DNA of 49,189 nucleotides. It comes from an uncultured bacterium. Lineage in GTDB: Bacteria > Cyanobacteriota > Vampirovibrionia > Obscuribacterales > Obscuribacteraceae. Where the stretch lies: the NCBI GenBank assembly GCA_903835185.1, contig CAILLX010000096.1, positions 1-49,189 on the forward strand. The letters run 5' to 3'. Each line of letters begins with the position of its first letter. Within the stretch, counting starts at the first letter, position 1. The position numbers and the translations under genes were made by a program. Positions 12,801-21,800 of the stretch are shown here, piece after piece. The notes beneath the pieces are model-generated. The model was not told the DNA's origin and searched no databases. It worked only from the letters and a program-made list of their open reading frames with translations.

Positions 12801-15800
12801 CACCACTGCCACTGCCCTGACCATCCACATTCACGTCAGGCACTACAGTAATGGCACCACTGGTCGCCGCGCCCGTACCGGTGTTGCCTGTCAGATTTAT
12901 TGTGCCGCCCTGCCCGTTGCCACCAACATTCGCCGCAGCGCTCAGCGTCTCCGACGAATTGATGAAAATTGATCGTGCCGAATTGACTTTTATTGTTCCA
13001 CCATTCCCGTCGCCAACACCACCATTTGCTGCCAGCGTCAACCCGCCCGCACCGCCAGTAAGCGTGACATCAAAAGCATTATTTGTGCTCGTAAGCGTCA
13101 CCGTCCCGCCCTCGCCATTGCCGCTTGTACCCAACGCTCCATTTGCGCTTATTCCATGAGAATACCCGCCCAGCGTGGTAATGCTCCTGCCAGTCACGCT
13201 CACCGTACCGTAACCGCCAGTTGTCCCGGTCACGTCGGCAGAAATTGTAGCGGCATTGATCTGGACCGGCCCGCCATTAGTCGTGGTGCCATCCACCGTG
13301 ACAGAACCATGTGTACCGGAAATTCCATTTGCACCGTTGGCAGATATCACTGAACTGCCGTCTGCAGCACCAACAGTGATAAGCCCGCCAACTGCGCTGT
13401 TGCCCCTGTTCCTTATCGTAATAGAGCCTCCATACGACGATGACCCTGTTGCACTCACTCCTGCTGAATCAGAAAGCGTTCCAGTGCTGTCGTTTCTTAA
13501 CGTGATACTGCCGCCTCGCGTTCCGTTGGCACTTACGGCACTCATAACCAGCATGGAGCCATTGTTCGATGTCTGCGCGTTCCCATGGATTGTCACAGTC
13601 CCACCCTGACCACCCGAGGCGTTCGCCGATATGGTGCCCGCCGTGCTCCCAAGCTGCAGGTTGCGACCTGCTGTTATGCTCACAATCGTGCCAGTAGCAG
13701 ATCCGCTTGCATTCAAGTTAAAGGCTCCATTTGTAAAGCTGATATCGCCACCGGCCACGTTTGCACTTAGAGTGACGTTGCCGCCCCTGCCTGTGCCGGA
13801 GGCGCTGGTATTGATTGAAGGAGCAGCCGTGGCATCAGTTATGCTCGAACCGTAAATCGTAACCGCGCCACCGTTGCCACCGGTGCCGACACCCGTGGAG
13901 GTGAAGCTTGCGCTTGTGAGTGTCACTGGTCCATAAGGGCTTGCTTGACCGGCATCGACCAATATAGCCCCACCACCGCCACTGGAGCCCGAGGCATTCA
14001 GGCTTGCCGATATCTGGATACCACCGTTGGTGCCGTTGCCGTGGTTCTGAATGGTGATGGCACTGGAATTACCGGTTGCACCGGTGGCTGTGACTCCAGC
14101 CAGAATCTGCAGGGCATTTGCAGCGGAACTATTACTGATAACGCTTATTACCCCGCCAGTCCCACTGCCTGCTCCGTTGGCCGTAAGCGCGTTGTTGACG
14201 GTCATGACTCCGGCAGAGGCGGTGTTACTCGCACTCAAATTGATGGTGCCGCCTGTGCCATTGCCAGCTGCTGAAACATTTATTGTGCCGTCGGAAGCAA
14301 ACGTCAGGCTCTCTCCCGCCTGGAATTTTACCGTACCGCCGTTGCCAGCTCCACCTGAAGCCGCAGCGCCGATGGCAGTGGCATTAATACCGCCGGTCGC
14401 TCCAGTTATGTTAATATCACCGGTCGCCGAGCGCGTCTTGACCAGGATTGTCCCACCCGCCTGCCCGCCGGCGGCCGCGTTTGCACTCGCCGACAAATTG
14501 AGAGTGCTTCCTGTTCCTGTAACTGCAATAGTCTGCGCATCAACAGTAATGTTGCCACCTGCGCCTGTAATTTTACCGTCTGCGTTCAGGGTCCCTCCGC
14601 CGGTGACCTGAAGAGCCCCACTCGTCGCCAGAACATTGATAGTCCCGCCTGCTCCCGATGCTGCCGAAGTGGCAACAGAGATACCACCAACCGGGTTGAG
14701 CGTGAGCGCGCCAGTGCTCTGGATGGTTATGCGCCCGGCCGACCCGCTCGAGTTATAAGCCTGCAAAGTGCCGTTGTTGAGCAGGCTTGCATTGTTGACA
14801 TTCATCGTCATGGTATCGTTGCTGGCAATATTCTGACTGTTGCTTGCCGCAACAGTAACCATTGAGTTGACGGTCGTGTCGGCATTGACCGAGCCGCCGT
14901 ATGTGGTCGTGGTCGTCACCGGACCGCCATGCAGGTTCAGTGTGGCCTCCGTCGCATACATGGTGTCCGAATTATCAAACGTGAGCGAATATGTGTTGCC
15001 ACTTGCCTGTGGCGTGATTACTATTGCACCACCGGAGGTGCTTGCGGTAGCCGACGAGCCACTACCGGGCGCGATTATCGTCAACGAGCATCCAGCGCAG
15101 GAGTTCAATGTGATACCTGTTCCTGACGTAGCTGTGTCGTTGACCGCCGACAGAGCGGAGAATGAAATGATGGGCGACGTGAACGTAACAGGCGCGCCGG
15201 AAGCGATTGTTTCGGTTACTCCTCCCGAAATATTGATTGAGCCTACATTGCCGGTCGGGCAATTGGGCGAACTGAATGCCACAGTACCGCTGGACGAGCC
15301 GGGATCGAATGTCTGGGATCCGGTCAGGTTAAGCACGTTCCCGGTTGAGCTGCCAACAGAAGCATCCACGTTGATGGAATTAGTGCCACTGCCTGTGTCG
15401 GAGAATGTGCCACCACTACCGCCCACAATCAAGCCTGCGTTGCTTTGCACAAGAATGCTTGAATTTGCACCAGTGTTGGTGATCGTGCCGTTGTTAGTGA
15501 CAGTGCCGACGTTGGCGTTAATTGTGATGCTTCCACTGAACGCACTGTTGCTTATTGTCCCATTGTTCGTGATGCTGCCACCCAAATTAGCGTTCATCAC
15601 TATGTTGCTGTTAGCGGCAATGGTCAGTCCGGAAGCGATGCTCGTGTCATCACCGTTGGCAGTGGTAGTCAGCAAGCCTCCCTGGAATGACATTGTCGAC
15701 GAGCCGCCGGAAGAATTGGCGAATGCCAGTGGCTGCCCGCTGGCGTTCGGACCAACATTGAAAGCACCACCGCCGGTTATGAACCGCGAGCTGGCGCCGG

Positions 15801-18800
15801 AGTTTGTAATGGTAAGCGGAAGCGCCGGCGACGGGCTGCTGCCTGAATCAATCGTGTAAGTCGTGTTGGAGAGAGCCGTAAATGCAGCGCCATCGCCCAT
15901 TGTAATTGATGGCGAGTGAAGATAAGTCGGACAGCCGGACGCAATGATCTGATTGGAGCCCGGGGTTGTAATTATCTTCCCTCCTGAGCCCTCGGCGGCA
16001 AAGATGACCTTTCCACCGGACCCGGCATTATAAGTAGGCGAAAGGTCAAGAGTAAGCGTATGGTCGTTAGCGGCAGCGATCTCGATTGTGGTGGCTCCGC
16101 CCCCGTTTGTCTGGAACAATCCCTGTCCACTGACCAATTCGTCGCCTGATGTTGGTTGGACCAACACAGTGCCACCCGGATTCGAAGTTGTGACGGTACC
16201 GTTAATGTAAACGGTGCCGGAGGCAAACATTATGTTACCGGTCGAGCTGGCAGTATGTCCTAAAGGGATATTGACAATTGAACTTGGAGCCATTGCAGTC
16301 ACTGTTGCTGGTCCGCCGGTGGCATTGATGGAGCCCACCGTCACAGCTGTACCTGTATCTCCAGGTTCAATATCTATACTTTGTGCAGCTGAATTGACGA
16401 AACCGGCAAGCGTACCGGGACCTGATACAATGACGGGTTCACCAGACTGGTTGAAATACAAGTTGCCAAGATGGGATATGTCGGTCGAGACGGCCGACAT
16501 TTGTTTTGCTTCAATGGTGCTGGGGCTTGGCGCACCGTTGGCAAGATCGATATTAAGTGCAGCTGAAGAACCGTTGCTTATTGTAATATTGCCCCCAGTT
16601 CCCGAGCCAGGAGCGTCGGCAGTGATGTTGCCGGTAATGCCGCTGTTGTCCGGCGTACCGCCTACCTGGAAAGCATTGGTCGGATCTTTATATGTAATGC
16701 TGATGTTGCCGCCACTGCCTGTGCCGGCACCGTTGGCAGTCAGGTCGCCTGTGATTGACATTGTGGCTGTGGTCACAGCCGTGCCGTCAACCAGGGTGAT
16801 GTTCCCGCCTTTGCCGTTAGTGCCTTGCGGGTTGACATTGATTGAATTTTCACTGGTAACCGTCAGATTGTGCCCAGCAGAAAGCGTGACAGAGCCACCG
16901 TCGCCGGCGCTCGAGCCGCTTGACCCGCCGCTGGCAGAGATATTCACGTTGCCGGCGGCGGTCCCAGCGGTTATGTCGCCGGTTGCGCCTTTGGTCGTCA
17001 CGGACACGGAGCCACCGGTGCCGGTGCCGACAGCGTTGGCGGTGACATTGAGGTCGCTACCATCTGTCACGGTCAAAGTGCCGCCAGTGAGGCTGACACT
17101 GCCGCCGTTGTAGTTGCCTGGAGTGGCGGCGCTTGCGGACAGCGAGCCTGCGGGGATGGTAAGCGGTCCATTTGAGGCATTCAGCGTAAGCGAGCCACCC
17201 GCCCCTCCACCTGCCGAAGGATTGAGGGATATGTCCGAAGTAGCCGAGAGGCTGATGCCGCCGCTTCCGGTGTTGGTTACAGATATGGTTCCACCTGTCC
17301 CGCTGGTGCTGCCGGCATTGGCTTTAATGGTGCCGATGGAACCACCGTTAATGGCGAAGGTGGAAGAGCTTGATTCCGATGCTACAAAGCTACCGCCAGC
17401 TCCTGTTTCCTTACCATTGCAAGCCACGTTGCCACTTACGAGAAGAGTGCCACTACCCGCGGCACCAGCCGCCAGCGTCACTTGCGCACCGGCACCATTT
17501 GTACCTTGCGGATTACAGCTCATCGAAGCAGAATCGACAGTCAGATTCGACCCTGCCTCGACCGTCACAATACCTCCATCGCCGGCAGCCGAAGGCGTTC
17601 CCCCACCGGTGCCTCCTGTTGCAGATATATTGATAACACCAGGGTTGGAACCACTAGATTGCGTTCCAACAACAATTGTGCTGCCGGTCCAGGTAGCAAT
17701 CGCCGATACTGTCCCACCATTGCCAGAACCTATGGCGTTGGCACTTAGATATAAGGTGCCACCACTACCAATACTGAGGTTGCTCCCACTCAGGCTAATA
17801 CTTCCACCGTCAAAATTCCCAGAGCCCACAGCATTAGCAGAGATGGTTCCGTCAGGAATTGCAAGCGCACCACCGTGACCATTTATTGTAATGCTACCAC
17901 CATGTCCGGACACTGCTGTAGTAGAAATTACTGAAGGACCCAGAGAAGTGATCGTAACCCCACCTGATCCAAGATTCTCTACATCAAGAGTTCCACCAGC
18001 CCCACCGGCCGGTCCAGCATTAGCTGTAACAATTCCATTTACGTGAGGACCGGAGGATCCTTGTAAGGTTAAGGCATTTGAGCTATTGCAAATCAATGTA
18101 ATCGAGCCACCACCACCGCTGCCGCTTCCACTTCCATACGCCCCGCTGGCATCTATCGAGTCTGTAACTGCCAGGTCTGCTCCTGAAGTCAAGCTGATAG
18201 TTGCACCCTTGCCGCTGTTGCCCAGCGGTGCGACACTAATTGCTGCAGGATTGGCTATTATGTTGCCACCATTGGATACGATTACGGCACCGCCATCGCC
18301 AGTGGCAGAAGGTGTTGCCCCGCCAGTTCCCCCGGTCGCTACAAACTCAACACTCTGACCGCTGGTGTTGATGCTTAGCGACGAAGTCCCTGCTGTTGTT
18401 AACTGAATTGTACCACCAGAGCCGCTGCCGGAGCCGGCAGCAGACAGAGTTACCAGCCCGGACAATGAGAGATTGTTTGCATTGAAGGTAAGACTGCCGC
18501 CATTCCCGCTAGCTCCTGAGCCATTGACACTTACCGTGCCTGTCGGAACAGTCAATGTCCCATGAGTGCCTGCATCGAGAGTAATCTGACCGCCAGCGCC
18601 TCCGGAAGCAGGAGCAGGGGCTGAGACTGCACCAATGCTCAACAGAGTAATACCTCCTAAACTTGTACTTATATTGACCAGTTTGACCGAACCGCTGGTG
18701 GCGCCTGAGCTGTCACCCGGAACTGCACTAACGTTTCCTGCAACACCGTTGGTCGCCGCACCAGTACCGACCTGAAACTGCGAAGTGCTGTTAGACTCGA

Positions 18801-21800
18801 TGTCAATGCTGCCGGCATCGCCAGTGCCTTTGCCGTTAGCGCTCAATGCGCCATTGACAAAAACAGTGCCACTGCCGCTGGTGCCGGCTTTCAACGTAAT
18901 ACTGGATCCTTTCCCGTTGTTCCCAAGCGACCCCAGGATAAAGGCAGCCGGATTGTTCACCTGGATGTTGCCGCTGGCAGATGTCACCGTGACGCTACCG
19001 CCATCACCAGTAGAGCTGCCGCTCGATCCGCCTGTGGCGGAAATCTCGGTGCCGGGGGAGTCCGTATCCATGATGAAATTGCCCGAGGCGGCAGTTATGT
19101 TTATGGTACCGCCGTTGCCGCCGCCCGAACCGTTAGCCGAGACCACAAACAAACCCGTGCCGGTTATGCCAATCGTCGAGCCGTTAAGCGTTATGGTGCC
19201 GCCACTGTAAGTGCCGGGCGCAACTGCATCTGCTGATAAGGTTCCAGCTCCAACCTGCAGAGAACCATTGCCTGCATCCAGAATGAGAGAACCGCCGGAC
19301 CCACCGCTGGACGAGCCTTTCGCAGAAATGTTTGTTGCTGCCGTCACGGTAACACCACCGGCTCCGAGACTCTTGACAGTTATCATTCCACCGCTGCTGC
19401 CGCTGCCAGTACCGTTGGCAGCAATGGTTCCATGCACGCCGTTGATAACTGCCGTGCTGTCGACTGTGAATACAGTACCGCTGTTGGAAGTCAGAGTCAC
19501 AGTACCGCCAGCGCCAGTACCCACACCGCTGGCATCAATACTGCCTGAGACATAAAGATTACCGCCGGCAGCTGCGGTGCCGGCAGTAAGAATGATGTTG
19601 GCACCGGTGCCGCTGGAAAGAGGCCTTGCCAGGAGATAGCCAGGGTCCACAGTCAGATTGCCGCCATTCTTGACAGTCACCTGCCCACCTGCACCGCCTG
19701 CGGTACCTGACTGCGTCGTAATTGAAATGTTGCCGGTGTCCGAGCCGACAGTAAGCGCACTGCTACCTGTCTGAATGACCGAAATCTGCCCACCGCTGCC
19801 GCTTCCAACTCCACTTGCATTCAACGCAAGCACGCCGCTCGAGGAAAAGCTGATACTGTTTGCCGTAAGTGAGAGCGTTCCCCCGGAGTAACTGCCTGCC
19901 CCCTGTCCTGCTGTCGAAATAGTTGCGGCAGAGGGAAGGGTCAGAGTTCCTGTTCCGGCATTGAGCGTCAACGACCCGCCGGCACCGGTGGTCGGCTGAA
20001 ACGCCAGATTGGCGGGACCCACAAGGCTCGTAATTGTAATTCCACCGATGCCAGCGTTGTTTATGGTTATACTTCCACCAGTGCCTGTAGAGCCGGGCAG
20101 CACTGAGATGTTGTTCAAAACGCCATTGCTGCTTACCGCACCCACAGTGAATGTGCTGCCTGATCCATTATTGATTGTGACACTACCACCGTTGCCGCTG
20201 GTGGCGTTGTTTGTTATCCCGCCATTTACATAAATCTTTGCCGGAGCGCTGGCAGTTCCTGCATCAAGAGTAATTTGCGCGCCGTTGGCAGTCAGTGTGG
20301 CAGTGGTAATCCCCATGCCGGATACGGTGCCAGGGCTGAAAGTCCCTCCCGACGTAGCCCCACCCGGACTGACTGTAATGTTTCCAGACAGAGATGGTGT
20401 GGCTGCCGCAATGGTTATATTGCCAGTACCTGGGCTGCCGCCGCTGGTAGTAACAGGACCTGTCGTGATTGAAGTTGATCCGGCAGTAGTGGTAGCACCA
20501 CCGATAATCAATACATTGCCGCTGGAAGCTCCGTTCGACCCACTGCTTGTAACCGTGACTGACGAAGGAAGAGTAATTAGACCGGCACCCGGATACAGCC
20601 CTGAATAAGCAACAAGCGTTATATTGCCTCCTGCGCCCGCCGTGCCCGCCGAAGTCAGTGACGTGATGTTGGAAGCATTGATCTGCCCACCGCCAGGCAC
20701 AGGTCCGATAATGGTAAGAGTAGTCGCCGTATCGTTATATCCTTGCTGGCTTCCGCTGGAGCTGAAGTTAGCTCCGGCAAGCATGAAGATGTTCCCGCCG
20801 GTAGTCCCGCTCGAACTGACAGCCACGCCGGAATTGAAGTCAATGTCGCTGTGGGCAACGATTGTCAGGGGATTTCCGGAAGTGGACAGCAAGGAAGTAA
20901 TTACCACGTTGCCTGTAGTATTGAAGAAACTCGGATCACCTGATATCTGCATCTGTCCTAGAGTGAGATTGGGCGAAGCCGCCTGAATATGTGCGCAGCC
21001 AGCTGTAATATTAAGCGTCCCCAACAGCTCGCCAACATCTACAGACACGCTGCCCTGTCCGGAGTTCAAATTCAGCTCGCGCGCTATCCAGTTGCCTCCT
21101 GCAAGATTGAGGTCAGCTTTCTGATTAAACCTGGCATCGCGAATATTGATCTGACCGGCAAGTGCCTGCATCTGCCCGCCAGTATTATTGACAAGAATTG
21201 ATTGACTGTTTGCAGCAGTAATATTTATGTTACCTACAAGCGCCGATATGTTGCCACTGTTGATAATGTTGCCGATGCCTGACATCAGGTTGATATTCTG
21301 CGCAACGATCGACGAGCCAGGCAACTGGTTGATAATCGAGCCAGCAGCAGCAGCCGTCAGGTTGCCGGCACTGGCGATCACTCCAGAGTTGATTATATTC
21401 TGCACTGCATTAAGAGTCAGGTTCAGTCCTGCTATCGCACTGGCATGTCCTGCCAGCCCACCGCTCGGCAGAATAGAGGTCAGGAGAGCCCCGGCTTGAT
21501 TATTTATGTTCAAAGCATTGATTACAGCAGTACTAACAGCCGGGTTGGAAGAGATCGCATAAAAGGTTCCTGCATTTGTTAGATTGCCTGCCAGAGAGAG
21601 TGTGGATGTGGCACCAAAATCCTTAACAGCTGTAACCCCGGCAGGAATCACCAGGCTATTAACAAACTGATTGAATTTTGCACCAATGTTGAAGCTGCCA
21701 CCAACTGCATTGCCTTGCGCCCCCAGCTGAATACTTTGCTGCCCAGTTGAGAAAACCTGAAAGACAGCCAGTCTCTCGGCTGGAGTCAAAAGGGAAGCTG

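Noticed and set aside
14840-17878. Long plus-strand open frames (up to 339 codons) opposite the giant gene
   Set aside because: They are Pro/Val/Leu-rich reverse readings of the Gly/Ser/Thr repeats, which rarely give stop codons in the antisense frames. They lack ribosome binding sites and recur with the repeat register.
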